64,000 nt of DNA from Girardinichthys multiradiatus (lineage: Eukaryota > Chordata > Actinopteri > Cyprinodontiformes > Goodeidae): contig NC_061804.1 of the NCBI RefSeq assembly GCF_021462225.1, positions 652,501 to 716,500 of the forward strand. Direction: 5' to 3'. Position 1 is the stretch's first letter, and each line of letters opens with the position of its first letter. A program made the translations under genes and the position numbers. Of the stretch, positions 11,196-31,808 are shown in pieces. Below the pieces are notes generated by a model that worked only from the letters and a program-made list of their open reading frames with translations, ran no database searches and had not been told where the DNA came from.

Positions 11196-11600
11196 TGTAT
11201 ACATTGTTATCACATTGTTAGTTTAATTCAACAAATGATTCCCTTGATTTTAAAGATGGTGCCTGCAGAGGTAGTGGATGGTCTCTCTGCTCCCAAAGCA
11301 GATTGTTTAGCCTCAGATCTTTTAGGCCAACTATGGGTTCATTGTTTAAATGTAGTTTTAAAGCGGGAACAGTGGAAGTGATGGTCCAATGTTTAGGTTT
11401 TCTAGAAGAAAGTTCGTTGTCCAAGAATTCAGATGTGGATGCGCATGTTTGTATCTGTGATAATGTTTGATTAGTCATCCACACCACCACGGGGGGTTTG
11501 AGTTTGGATGTCCTGAAGCTAGACAGAAGGTGTCTAACCAGTGGACTCCACAGGTCTTTCACCCTTCCACCAGTCCCGACTTGTATCTCAGCTGCATCTA
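11196..11600. other. Unassigned spacer
   Basis: No recognised gene. A 115-codon minus-strand open frame (11562-11218) has no motif that I know and probably occurs by chance. Confidence 0.4.
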
Positions 11601-13176
11601 ATACTTTTAATTTTTTGCTTCAAAATTCAGACAAGACAGAAGTTGTCGTCTTTGGATTGGAGTCTTTAAAACAGAAACTGCTTAGTCAATCACTTAACCT
11701 GGATGGCATTAGATTATGTCCATATGTCCATACGTTCCTAACAGAGCACTTTGTTCTCAGACTGCAGGTTTACTGGTGGTTCCTAGAGTCTCTAGAAGTA
11801 GAATGGGAGGCAGATCCTTTAGTTATCAGGCTCCTCTCCTGTGGAACCAGCTCCCAGTTTTAGTCCGTGAGGCAGACACCCTGTCTACTTTTAAGGCTAG
11901 GCTTAAAACTTTCCTTTTTGATAAAGCTTATAGTTAGAGTGGCTTAGTTTATCAGGGAGGGAGCCTTCCTCCCTCCCTGTTGGATGGAGTAAGGGGGAGT
12001 CAGGTTTAGCCTAAACCGGCTCAGTTATGGTTGAGGTGCAAACACACCCTCCATTTCTGCTACCTGTATGACCCCTTCTCTTTTCCAATGGTTATAATCA
12101 GTCTGACAGAGAGAGGTATCCCAATCCTTGTGGTTTTTAGTATAACAATGACCATCAGTGGGCTCTAGATGGACAAACTGTCTACTTTTAAGGCTTAAAA
12201 CTTTCCTTTTTGATAAAGCTTATAGTTAGAGTGGCTTAATTTATCCTGAGCTATCTCTGTAGTTATGCTGCTATAGGGTTAGGCTGCTGGAGGACATAAT
12301 GACCACTTTCACCGTCTTCGCTACATTCTCAAACTACTCTCCAGTTTTGCTTTATTTGCTGTTATTTCAGCTTTTAACTTTGTTCTCTCTTTTCTCTTCC
12401 TAGAAGCTACAACTGGTCTGGCTGTGTGGTTAGCTGTGGCACCTTCTTGGAGGGACACATCAGCTGAGCTTCTGCTGGCAACAACTTAATGCTCACCTTC
12501 TACCAATGATCCACATGGCCCTGTCTTTCAGTGTTTAACCCTTTCTCTCTCCTAGACATGGCTACTGACTGAGCTTCTACTGTGACTAACTCTATGTGAT
12601 CTCTTTCAGACTCTAACCTTGAAAACTGGCTCAGAGTTTATCTGTTCTTTCTTTCTAGATGAAACGACTAAAGGAGCTACATCCATTAACATTTACTTTT
12701 CCTTCCCATAGAAAGTACTCCTGGATCAGTGCTTCTTTGTTCTCTTTGTGTCTCTGCTCTGTTCTCTCAAACCCCCAGTGGGTCGTGGCAGATGGCCGCT
12801 CACACTGAGCCTGGTTCTGGTTCTGGTTCTGCTGGAGGTTTCTTCCTGTTAAAAGGGAGTTTTTCCTCTCCACTGTCGCTACATGCATGCTCAGTATGAG
12901 GGATTGCTGCAAAGTCAACACCAGTGACTGTCCACTGTCTCTACATGCTCATCCAGGAGGAGTGAATGCTGCAAGTCACTGACTGGATGCAATCTGCTGG
13001 GTTTCCTTAGATAGAAAAACTTTTTATCCAGTTTGAATAAATAACTGAATCTGACTGAACTGTTCAATGGTTACGATTAATTGGAATGTATGAACCTGAC
13101 TGTTGTGAAGAACCTTGAGACGACATGTGTTGTGAATTGGCAGCATATAAATAAAACTGAATTGAATTGAATTAAT
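11600..13176 (+). mobile_element. 5'-truncated, internally deleted L2/CR1-type LINE
   Basis: 11605-11715 matches 28000-28110 of the longer copy (SDKTEVVVFG, then LLSQSLNLDGI). The sequence then jumps to the region equivalent to 28530, removing about 400 bp, and ends the ORF near 11937 (LFDKAYS). A 3' untranslated region follows with blocks shared with 28739-29600. The tail is a TGAATTGAAT repeat near 13160. A 60-bp piece (TCTACTTTTAAGGC to TTAGAGTGGCTTA) is present twice, at 11883 and 12180. Confidence 0.75.
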
Positions 13177-14480
13177 CCTATAAAAAGATTTATTCCTCAT
13201 AAAGCTTCAGACTCATTTCTTAGGAGGTTTTGAACCACAGCCGGTCCAATCTACCAACCAACAGCTGCATAAACAAGCTTTAAATGTCCCGAAGAACCAA
13301 TCATTGAGTACCACCGCAGGCTCTCTGGGAGCTGTTTTGCTCTCTGCTTATGAAAGTTGCTGATTGAATCTGATTTTTCTTTGATTATTGAAGGAACATT
13401 GCATCATGAGTCTGAACCACAAACTAGAAAGGATGTGATGACCTCTCTGAAGCAAACATCTTACTGTCAGAACCTTGGCTTGGCTCCTTCCTTATCCCTC
13501 ACTCTGATGTAATACAGTGTTCGCTGAATCATTGTATGTCCTGAAATTTAAAAAAACAAAACTAATCGGTCTCATCTCAACCGACGGGTACAGAGAGGGT
13601 TCTTTAGGATTGTCCTCAGTACTTCACAGCACTCCTAGTTTCCACTACTCTTACATGAGTTAAAGACTTTGCAGGCAGCAGATGATCTAAGATCAGCGCG
13701 AAGGAGGGAAACTTTTCTGTTCCTCTGACGTCTCCATGGTGACATCTCCTCAGTAATTCGTTATTAATTACCACATTTTGGTTACCATTAGCAACACCAG
13801 GACCAGAAGGTCTACAACATTATTAGCATCTTCACCATTACCATAATCAGTATCCACCACTATAATCATCATCATCATTAGAGCTAGAATCCCAGAGGAG
13901 GAAAAGTTCAGACCCAACAAATGAACGGTTCTGACTTTTAATTTGCTTTAATTTCCCTGCAGACTGTGTGAGAGCAGAATGTCTGATGCTGCGTGTCACC
14001 AGATTCATTCCTTTAGTTGACATCTGTTGGTTCCTGCAATTCAGTCAGTAACACAGTCCAAAAAGTAACCACGACGCTCTGGTGATATTGCAATTTTACC
14101 CCAGTTGTGTGAGAAAATCTTTCAACTGTTAAAAAGCAAAGTTCCTCACTGAAAGACTGAAAGAAGATGTGCAGATTAGTTCCTCTGAATAGTAAATTAT
14201 AATAACACCATTCAAGCAACCAGGAGGAATTTCCTGAAGCAAGAACCAAGAACCTGGCGGATGGAGCCACATGAAGCTGGGAGGTTTTTGGGAAACATTT
14301 GTCCTGCTCTACAGAGCAGACTTTAATACACAAAGAAGATTGACGCAAACCTCATTCAGAGCCTTGGAGACATCTAGAATGAACTATCACACAATGAGAA
14401 TATGGACTGTAGTCAGATGGCTTGGCGTTCATTTTCAGCACGTCAAACACCTTCTCAGCACAGGCTCTTAGGGCTTTGTG
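13177..14480. other. Unassigned sequence downstream of the camk2a exons seen here
   Basis: No exon or repeat is confidently recognised. I looked on the minus strand for camk2a exon 4 (encoding HDSISEEG-like sequence) and did not find it. Confidence 0.35.
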
Positions 14481-15370
14481 ATGGACACTCCAGAACAGGA
14501 TGGACTGGTGCTGTCCTTAAGCCACTTTGTAACTAATTTGGTGGTGGTATGTTGAGGGCTATTCTCCAACGAGAAGACCCAGTTTTGACCCAAGCTTTAA
14601 CTTCGTGGCTGATGTCTTGAGATGTTGCTTCAATATTTCCACATAATTTTCTTTCCTTATGATGCCATTTAATTTGTAAAGTGCACCAGTACTGCTGCAA
14701 CAAAACAACCCCACAGTATGATGCTGCCACCCCTGCACTTCACAGCTGAGATGGTGTCCTCAAGCTTGGAAAGTTCTCCATTTTTTTCTCCAAATGTAAT
14801 CCTAGTCATGGTAAGATACTTCATCAGACATCAGCACATGTCTCCCAAAATAAAGGTTTTTGTCTCTGAATCCATTTGCAAACTGTGATCTTTCTCTGTT
14901 GCTTCTGGAGTAACGTCTTCTTCATCCCTGAATGACCTTTTCAGCCATGTTAGTTCAGGACTCATATCCCTTTGAGGAATGACTCTCTCTCTTCAAGCTT
15001 TAGCAGCATCTTCACAAGGTCTTTAACTTTTGTTCTAAAGGTTGATTTCACACATTTCTCCAAAAGCCTTCATCTCTGGGACACAGAACTTGTTTCCTTC
15101 CTTAACCAAACGATAGCTGGACATCCCCATGCTGTTTTTACTTGTTTAAAGTTGTGTGATGAACATGGAACCTTCAGGTATCTGGAGATCAGACCCAAGA
15201 ATGAGCCAGACTGGTGGGGGTCCACAGCTCTCCTCCTGATATCTTGGGTGCATTTGTTTCTTTCATGATTTCACTCAAGGACTCAAGTGTTTGAGCAGTT
15301 GCCTTAAAGTCCATCCACAGCAACTCAAATTTGCCCTCATTATTCTGACAGTTAGCAAATTGAGATGATT
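14480..15370 (-). mobile_element. Tc1/mariner-like transposon relic
   Basis: On the minus strand the region carries degenerate Tc1 transposase signatures, for example the equivalent of GGSI-LWG near 14715-14740 (GGTGGCAGCATCATACTGTG) and GGTCTGATG-type blocks. The 5' part around 15050-15230 (CTCTGGGACACAGAACTTG, GAATGAGCCAGACTGG) resembles other fish Tc1 copies. There is no intact frame. Confidence 0.55.
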
Positions 15371-16290
15371 TAGATGATCCTAACTGACCTGAAACATTAA
15401 ACCTTTAGTCTGATTTCCTGTCAGACGAGAATAAAGAGTTTCTATGTTTTCTGAATAGTGGCTGTCAGACTTTCTAATGTACATATCGCCTCCAGAACTG
15501 TGTGTCCTAGATAACTGAAGTTATTTTTATTTTATTGAGTGATGTGTGTGTGTGTGTCTTTAAGAGTTTTATTGGTTTATATTGTTATGTTTTATGCTGT
15601 GACTAATACATTTCCCCTTTCTGGATCATGTAAATATCTGGTTTCAGCTGTAGGTAAAAAGTCTGTTCACATATTCATATCTGCTGCTTTTATTTTGAAA
15701 AACTGTTTATTTTGAAGGTGAGTGATGGCTCCTCAGGCTGGCAGTACCAATTAGTGCACTAATGTTGGCTGATACAGAATGTAGATGTTTTGATGCTACA
15801 TGCAGCATCAGTAATATCTGAGAGGATTGTTAGGAATGTGATATCTGCTGGGCATTATTTCCAGTTGTCAAAATTAACATGTAATATGTTCATCCTGGAG
15901 TCTACCTGCAGGATGCATCCATACCTAAAACTGATGATGGTGCTCAAGATGTTAAAGGTCACAGAGTGTTGGATCCATATTATCTCAGCAATATTCCTCA
16001 TATGGACACTGCCTACACTGAAGTATTCACGTATTAACGTTTTTGACTAATGATCTCAGAAATCACAGCTTAGATTAACATCTTCAGTCAGTGAAATATC
16101 TGCACATTTCTTTACTGTTGATTCTAGATGATTACTTTCTAACCGCATGGCTGAATATACAGGAACAGCTGGATGCTAGAGATATGAAAGGAACTTTCTT
16201 TGCTTCAAGATGTGTTTATCACCACAGCAGCAGCAGCATCAGCACCAGCATGTAGTCACGGCAACCTTCCGCAGCAGCAGCATCACTCAC
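15371..16290. other. Part of camk2a intron 3, no feature recognised
   Basis: This stretch lies directly 3' of camk2a exon 3 on the minus strand. A short TG run occurs at about 15543-15560. No exon-like conserved sequence is seen. Confidence 0.45.
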
Positions 16291-24394
<8,104 letters not shown>

Positions 24395-24780
24395 GGCGAG
24401 GGTCAGGGGGCTCCCTGTCGTCTTTCTCTGAGGATGATGACGGTGGAGGCGGTGAAGGTGAGGAGTCAGATCCGTCCGTCCGTCTGTCTGAGGAGGAGGA
24501 GGAGGAGAGGCAGCACAGATGAAGAGGTAGAGGAGGAAGAGGAGGAGGAAGATGGAGGGAGAGAGAAGTGAGGAAGAGCGGCGTCTCTTCGTCTCTCTGA
24601 GCTGATCTGCGGCTCTCAAACTGAGATGCTGAAGCTTTCAGAGGCTTGGCCAGCCGGCCCACTTCCCCATTAGCCAATCACAGGCCAGGAAAGACACACA
24701 CAGTGTCACCATGGAAACTGCATCCTCAGTCTGAGCTGACAGCAGGAAACGCCTCAGAGAGTATCACAGTATGACAGTAC
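24395..24780 (-). promoter_or_regulatory. camk2a: Putative camk2a 5' UTR and promoter region
   Basis: This region lies directly upstream of the camk2a start codon. On the sense strand it is CT-rich (long TCCTCCTCC runs at 24490-24560). A CCAAT box (AGCCAATCACA on the plus strand, CCAAT at 24674-24678) lies about 280 bp upstream of the ATG and could bind NF-Y in either orientation. The transcription start cannot be fixed from sequence alone. Confidence 0.4.
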
Positions 24781-24892
24781 TACAATAGTTCAGATACTAA
24801 AACTGATACTACAGAGTGAATTACTGCACACAGTACTAATATAATACATACTATACCAGTACCACAGCTGATACCACAGTTGGTCCTCCCCT

Positions 24893-25110
24893 GGGGGAGT
24901 GGTGGCCTAGTGGTTAGAGAGCAGGGCATTTGCTTCCTGGAGAAGCCACAAGTACCCACAGCCTGCCGCTCTGGGTTCCTGAGCAAGACCCTCAGCCCCT
25001 GAATGCTTCCTGGGGGCCGCACAATGGCAGCCCTCTGCTCCTTAAGGGACGGGTTAAATGCAGAGGATGATTTCTCCATTGTGAGATCATTAAAGTGTAA
25101 ATTATTATTT
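24893..25110 (+). mobile_element. tRNA-headed SINE (family C)
   Basis: It starts GTGGCCTAGTGGTTAGAGAG (box A-like), then GAGCAAGACCCTCAGCCC, GGACGGGTTAAATGCAGAGG and ATTTCTCCATTGTGAGATCA, and ends in an ATTATT-type tail. This organisation is common among teleost tRNA-derived SINEs. Confidence 0.65.
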
Positions 25111-25944
25111 ATTACTATTGTTGGTACTACAGTCAGCAGTCCTGGTTCCTTGAGCTCCTGGGAAAACAGAAATAATGGGCTGTTGTGAAACAGCTGACTG
25201 TTAGGGGCTCCTGGTATATTTTAGGCCCTGACTGTTTGTGGCCCCTGAGTTCCAGGTGATGTCGGCTCAGATGTTTTCATACTTTTATTGATTGATTTAT
25301 CAGCCATGAACTTCAGCAGGATTACTGCTGAGACTGAGTGAAGATCTGAAGCTCTCACCTGGACCGTCGTTCTTTCTGCTGATTGGAACCAAATCTGAAG
25401 GATCTGATTCTGGATCAGCTCTAATATATCGGGTTCTGGATCATTTGAAGGGATCCGATTCTGGATCAGTTCTGAAGGACTGGATTCTGGATGAAGACAA
25501 AGAGATCTATGCAGAGTTTCCTTCCTCCCTTTAGCTTATTTTTAGTCAGCTCGTCTCCGCTGGGGTCAGCTCTCTTCTTTCTCTCCGTTTTCCTGTCATT
25601 TTTCTTTCTGCTTGGTTTCCTCTTTCAAGGCCTCCTCCTCCAGTCTCCGGGGATGAAGAGGAGGAGTGCGGCCCAGTCAGCAGAGTTCATAGTGAAGTCC
25701 AACTTTTCTCTCTGAATAAACAGAACCCATATAACAACACTGGCAGAGCTGGTGCTGTGGGAAGGTGTTTTGATCCTAAAGGTTTTAGAAGATTTAACAA
25801 ATTATTACAACAGAACTCCAGCAAATTATCAAATGAATAAACTCACTATAGGTCCAGTTGAAGCTACTACAGATATCTGCAGCCAGAGGTTCTGCCTCCA
25901 GATTATTATTATCTGGGCTTCAGACAAAGCCTGCAGCAGTGTGC

Positions 25945-26222
25945 CTCACGGACTAAAACTGGGAGCTGGTTCCACAGGAGAGGAGCCTGATAACTAAAGG
26001 ATCTGCCTCCCATTCTACTTCTAGAGACTCTAGGAACCACCAGTAAACCTGCAGTCTGAGAACAAAGTGCTCTGTTAGGAACATATGGACCAATCAGATC
26101 TCTGATGTATGATGAAGCTAGATCATTAAGGGCTTTATATGTGAGGAGGAGAATTTTAAATTATATTCTGGATTTAACAGGGAGCCAATGAAGGGAAGCT
26201 AAAATAGGAGAAATATGATCTC
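25945..26222 (-). mobile_element. Antisense fragment of an L2-type LINE
   Basis: On the minus strand this segment is nearly identical to 28400-28675 of the neighbouring plus-strand LINE (from GAGATCATATTTCTCC to TTTTAGTCCGTGAGG). It abuts the 5' end of that LINE, with only a few bases between. The result is an inverted repeat of about 278 bp separated by about 2.2 kb. Confidence 0.85.
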
Positions 26223-26234
26223 TCTATTAAGACA

Positions 26235-26866
26235 GTGTCTCGCCCACGGCCAACATTTAATAGGTTAAAAAATAATCTAAAAGGAGGAAATCAGGAAAAT
26301 CTCATAAAAATAAACCCAACTCAGACCGAAAATAAAAATAAAACAATTAAATGTGACTTACTGAACATAAGATCTCTCTCTTCAAAGACATTGCTAGTTA
26401 GTGACCTGATTTGTGACAATCAGATTGATTTATTTAGCCTCACAGAAACCTGGCTGCAGCAAGAGGATTATGTTACTATAAATGAGTCAACTCCTACTAA
26501 TTATTTAAATTTTCACATTCCTCGATATACTGGGCGAGGAGGAGGAGTAGCAACCATCTTTCAGTTGGATTTATTGATTAGTCCCAGACCAATCAATAGC
26601 TACAACTCTTTTGAATATTTAATCCTTAGTTTTCCTCATCCAAATTGCAAAGCACTAAAACCACTTCTGTTTGTTGTTTTGTACCGTCCACCAGGCCCTT
26701 ACTCTCAATTTTTAGATCAGTTTTCAGACCTTTTATCTGATTTAGTGTTAAATACAGATAAAGTTATTATAGTAGGGGATTTTAACATTCATGTAGACGC
26801 TGAAAGTGATAGCCTAAATATAGCGTTTAATGCTATCTTAGGCTCAATTGGCTTTGCTCAAATAGC
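26235..26866 (+). pseudogene. L2-type LINE endonuclease domain, truncated
   Basis: The frame carries [18 protein letters not shown] (catalytic Glu intact), [17 protein letters not shown] and VGDFNIHVD (catalytic Asp and Asn). The domain then stops at GSIGFAQ, where the conserved remainder, including the SDH motif, is missing. The following frame resumes with the YKKTLHQAR segment that in complete elements lies well downstream. Confidence 0.75.
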
Positions 26867-26872
26867 CTACTG

Positions 26873-28738
26873 TTGTATAAAAAGACACTTCACCAAGCTA
26901 GAACAGCTTATTTCTCATCATTAATAGAAGAGAACAAGAATAATCCTAGGTTTCTCTTTAGTACAGTTGCTAAACTTACACAGAGTCATAGATCTGTTGA
27001 ACCATCCATTCTCTTAGCTCTTAGCAGTCATGACTTTATGGGATTCTTCTTAAATAAAATGGATTCTATTAAAAATAAAATCTTTGACATACTCCTGAAG
27101 ATGATTACTTCATCCTCAGCAAGTGAGACAACATTGGAAATAACTGCAGAACCTGATCTGTGTTTGGACTGTTCTGATCCTGTGGAGCTTCCTGAGTTAT
27201 CAGAAATATTAGCTTCATCTAAACCTTCAACTTGTATGTTAGACCCAATCCCAACCAAATTATTTAAGGAAGTGTTCCCTCTGATTACCAGCCCCATTTT
27301 AGATATGATTAATCTATCTTTAGTAAATGGATCAGAACCACAGGCTTTTAAGTTAGCTGTAATTAAACCTTTACTTAAGAAACCTTCGCTTGATCGAGAT
27401 GATTTAATAAATTACAGACCTATATTCAATCTTCCATTCTTATCTAAAATTATTGAGAAAATAGTTGCTAATAAAATGTGTGAACATTTATACAGCAATG
27501 ACCTGTTTGAAGAGTTTCAGTCAGGTTTCAGAGCTCATCATAGCACTGAAACAGCTCTGCTGAAAGTCACTAATGATATTCTTATGGCCTCAGATAATGG
27601 ACTTGTGTCTGTTCTGGTTCTGTTAGATCTCAGTGCTGCATTTGATCCAGTCGATCATAATATTCTCTTAAAAAGGCTGGAATATGCTGTAGGGATCAGG
27701 GGAACAGCGCTAGGCTGGTTTAAATCTTATCTGTCTGACAGATTCCAGTTTGTTCATGTAAATGATAAATCATCTTTAAACTCCAGGGTTAATTGTGGAG
27801 TACCACAGGGTTCAGTACTTGGGCCAATTCTCTTTACTATATATATGCTTCCAATAGGTCAAATTATCAGGCAGCATGGGATAAATGTTCACTGTTATGC
27901 TGATGATACTCAGCTTTACTTATCCATAAATCCTGATGAGCCCAACCAGTTAGATAGACTACAAGCATGTCTTGAAGATATAAAAACTTGGATGACTTTA
28001 AATTTTCTGCTTCTAAAATCAGACAAGACAGAAGTTGTCGTCTTTGGACCGGAGTCTTTAAAAAAGAAACTGCTTAGTCAATCACTTAACCTGGATGGCA
28101 TTAAATTGACCTCCGGTAATAAAGTAAAAAACCTTGGTGTTAACTTTGACTAGGACATGTCATTTAAATCCCATATTAAACAGGTTTCTAGGATTTCCTT
28201 CTTTCACCTCCAGAACATTGCCAAAATTAGAAATATCCTGTCTAGGAGTGACGCTGAAAAACTAGTCCATGCATTTGTTACTTCAAGGCTGGACTATTGT
28301 AATTCTTTACTATCAGGATGTCCACAAAATGCAGTTAAAAGCCTTCTGCTGATTCAAAATGCTGCAGCAAGAGTTCTGATGAAAATTAAAAAGAGAGATC
28401 ATATTTCTCCTATTTTAGCTTCCCTTCATTGGCTCCCTGTTAAATCCAGAATAGAATTTAAAATTCTCCTCCTCACATATAAAGCCCTTAATGATCTAGC
28501 TCCATCATACATCAGAGATCTGATTGGTCCATATGTTCCTAACAGAGCACTTTGTTCTCAGACTGCAGGTTTACTGGTGGTTCCTAGAGTCTCTAGAAGT
28601 AGAATGGGAGGCAGATCCTTTAGTTATCAGGCTCCTCTCCTGTGGAACCAGCTCCCAGTTTTAGTCCGTGAGGCAGACACCCTGTCTACTTTTAAGGCTA
28701 GGCTTAAAACTTTCCTTTTTGATAAAGCTTATAGTTAG
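26873..28738 (+). pseudogene. L2-type LINE reverse transcriptase with one internal stop
   Basis: The frame runs from [17 protein letters not shown] through NYRPIFNLPFLSKIIEK, FQSGFRAHHSTETALL, LLDLSAAFDPVDH (motif A), GVPQGSVLGPILF (motif B) and CYADDTQLYL (motif C, about residues 341-350) to GVNFD. A TAG at 28151-28153 interrupts it, and the same frame continues (MSFKSHIKQVSR, SRLDYCNSLL, LHWLPVKSRI) to a TAG at 28736-28738. Apart from the one nonsense codon, the RT core looks intact. Confidence 0.8.
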
Positions 28739-29690
28739 AGTGGCTTAGTTTATCCTGAGTTATCTCTGTAGTTATGCTGCAATAGGCTTAGGCTGCTGGA
28801 GGACATAATGACCACTTTCACCCTCTCTGCTACATTCTCCTACGACTCTCCATGCATTATTTGATGTTATTTCAGCTTGTAACTCTAGGTTCTCTCTCTG
28901 TATTTTCTCTTCCTAGAAGCTACACCTGGCCTGACTCTGGTCTACCTGTGACACCTTTCTGGAGAGGGGAATCGTCCGAGCTTCTGCTGGCAACAACTTA
29001 ATGCTCACCTTCTACAGATGATCCACATAGCCCTGTCTTTAATGTTTAACCCTTTCTCTCTCCTAGACATGGTTACTGACTGAGCTTCTACTGTAACTAA
29101 CTCTATGTGCTCTTTCAGACTCTAACCTTGAAAACTGGATCAGAGTTTATCTGTTCTTTCATTCTAGATGAAACGACTAAAGGAGCTACATCCATTAACA
29201 TTTACTTTTCCTTCCCATAGAAAGTACTCCTGGATCAGTGCTTCTTTGTTCTCTTTGTGTCTCTGCTCTGCTCTCTCAAACCTCTAGTCAGTCGTGGCAG
29301 ATGGCCGCTCACACTGAGCCTGGTTCTGGTTCTGCTGGAGGTTTCTTCCTGTTAAAAGGGAGTTTTTCCTCTCCACTGTCGCTACATGCATGCTCAGTAT
29401 GAGGGATTGCTGCAAAGTCAACACCAGTGACTGTCCACTGTCTCTACATGCTCATCCAGGAGGAGTGAATGCTGCAAGTCACTGACTGGATGCAATCTGC
29501 TGGGTTTCCTTAGATAGAAAAACTTTTTATCCAATTTGAATAAAACTGAATCTGACTGAACTGTTTGATAGTTAGGAGTAATTGGAATGTATGAACCTGA
29601 CTGGGATCTGGATGATTGGATTGAACTGACTTGTAAAGAGACCTGAAACGACTTGTGTAGTGAACTGGTGCTAGAGAAACAAACTAAACT

Positions 29691-31590
29691 GAATGAGATA
29701 GACCTGAGCCAACCTGAAACGACATCAGCTTCAGGCTGGTTCAAAGAATCATGTTAATGGCTCCTTGGCTCAGATTTCAGCCAGACAGGAAATGATGTCA
29801 GGCTGAGGCTGGAGCAGCTAACGGCTCAGCCCAAAATCTGGAAACAGATTTGCTTCATCAGGAGACAGACTTGTCCTCTGTGAGATGATTCGAGAAAACC
29901 GTGGTCCTCACAGAACCTCTCTGCTGACATCTGCTGGACAAATGCTGGTACTCCTAACGGTTACATTTGCAAATGCTGTGGAAATGCAGCTTTGGTGGCA
30001 GCTGCAGTCACCTAACTTTAGCATCAGGATGATCAGGGACCACAGAGACCTGGGAGAAGTCTGTGTTCCTTGGTTATTTACACAATAAAACACTCATCTG
30101 AACAATGCTTTCACCTCCTTACAAAAGGTTTCATTGCTCTTCAACATGTCCTCGTTTTGTCCTGGTTTCAACAAACTTTAGTGATTTTATTGGTAACAAA
30201 CCTGAGCTGCATGTATACTGAGATTAGATTACTCATGTGTACTCAAGTGGACTCTGATTATTAATTAGATTACTTCTCAAAGCTATTAGTTGAGCTGAAG
30301 TTTTATTTAGGGTATCAGAGTAAAAGGGCTCTGAATACAAAGGCAAGCCACACTTTTCAAAGGTTTATTAACAAAAACATATGAAAACTATGTAGAGAAT
30401 CACTTTTCTTCCACTTCACAGCCCTGCGGTTGGATCAGGACACCATGGTGAAAAATTTAAAGGGGTGTGAATAGTTTCGCAAGGCTCTGCTTTAGAGAAC
30501 CAGTTAGAGCTCCCCCTGCAGACCACCCGACACTGAGCAATCAGAGGAAAGCTTTGCAGAGATCTTATTTCAGACAGATGACGTTCTGGGAGAAACCAGC
30601 AAATATAAAAATGTCTTCAGTCTCAGAATGAACCCAAAGTGAAATGTTCATCTGATCCATAGAACCAAGAAACACCTGACCCAGTCCAGACTTGTCCGAG
30701 TCAGACTGAAGACAGCTCGTCTCGATCGTTCTCTGCTGGGTGTGACGTATCTCTTCTGGACTTTCTGTCCCTCAGAGCTTCAGCAGCAGATCTCTGAAAT
30801 GGCTTCGTCTTCTCCTCCTGACAGACTTCTGTTTCCATGTGAGTAAAGTTTTAATGTTCAAATTTTAATAAAACTAAAACCCAACAGATGTTCTGTTTCC
30901 ATCAAACTGACTCTGGATCTGGTGTTAATTATGGATCTTTAAGTTATCAGAACCTTTCAATTAAACTATCATCTCCTTCTTAAAGGAACCACGTGCTGGA
31001 CTGACGATCAGCTGCAGCTGTGGTACAGAACCCTTCAAACATTTGATTTGGTAAAACCCAGAAAACTGGCAGAACGTAAAACATACGAGCAAAATCAGAA
31101 CCAGGTTCTGCTATAAAACAGGCCACAAGAAAACCTGTTACACAGGCTGGAGAACTAGCCTGGGTCCTTCAGTAATCCAACCGGCTCTGAGCGATCTGGA
31201 CTCGGTGCTGTTAAAGGAAGAACGGGTGAAGGAACCTGGGTCTGTTTGCTGTAAATTTACTGAACAGGTTGTTGGAGAACCTGGTTCTGACTAAAGGGTC
31301 TGAAGAGAGGAAGCAGATTTAATCTCAAACCACCTGATGAGTTAAGGAACCAGCTCAGGATCCTCCTGGTGAGGGTGTGGACTCCTCCAGAATATTTACC
31401 GTTACATCAAACATCTGAGGGCAGCTGATCAGGGTTTCAGTTGGTTGCCTGTCCAATCACAAGCCAGTCCTACTAGGCTCTTATCGCCACTGGGTGGTTG
31501 GATTGGTTAGCTGAGCCAAAAGGTCCACTATCAGGTCCAGACTGTTCAGAGTTTAGTGTTTCCATCACCTGGTCCTACTGGGGAGAAATT
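29691..31590. other. Unassigned spacer between the L2-type LINE and a SINE
   Basis: No gene can be supported. A short open segment, 30943-31113 (57 codons without ATG), and a possible ATG followed by a GTGAGT donor at 30799-30838 were examined and rejected as a gene. Confidence 0.4.
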
Positions 31591-31599
31591 GGTAGAGAT

Positions 31600-31808
31600 T
31601 CTTCCTGTAACCAGTAGGTTGCTGGTTCAAACCCCTGCTCTGTCTGACTCCGTCGTTGTGCCCTTGGGCAAGACACTTCACCCTCCTTGGCTACAATGAT
31701 GGTAGTCAGAGGGCCCGGTGGCACCGATTGTACGGCAGCTTCACTTCTGTCACTCTCCTCAGGGCAGCTGTAGCTACAAAGTAGCTCACCACTGTCAGTG
31801 TGTGAATG
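31600..31808 (+). mobile_element. tRNA-headed SINE (family D)
   Basis: The head carries GCTGGTTCAAACCCC (box B consensus), then TTGGGCAAGACACTTCACCC, GGCCCGGTGGCACC and GGGCAGCTGTAGCTACAAAG, and ends with GTGTGTGAATGGGTGGATGA. The terminal GGATGACTGG is the seed of the adjacent tandem array. Confidence 0.7.

Larger units (their letters stand above)
26229..29690 (+). mobile_element. L2/CR1-type LINE, nearly full ORF2 with 3' UTR
   Basis: This non-LTR retrotransposon carries an AP-endonuclease N-terminus and a reverse transcriptase. The 3' untranslated region is about 950 bp and ends in degenerate TGAACT/TGAATC-type repeats. It lies upstream of camk2a and downstream of sra1, plus strand. It is defective: part of the endonuclease is deleted near 26870, the reading frame changes there, and an in-frame TAG interrupts the RT ORF at 28151. 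Otherwise it is well preserved, which suggests a relatively young insertion. Confidence 0.85.

Noticed and set aside
1..16290. camk2a exons 4 and beyond
   Set aside because: I looked on the minus strand for sequence encoding HDSISEEG, GGELFEDIV and HRDLKPEN and found none, so these exons probably lie beyond the left edge.
30799..31116. Possible small gene: ATG exon ending in a GTGAGT donor at 30838, followed by an open segment with WTDDQLQLWYRTL
   Set aside because: Joining the two at the only good acceptor (after 30985) creates TGA at the junction. The downstream open segment has no start codon, and 57 open codons are not unusual.
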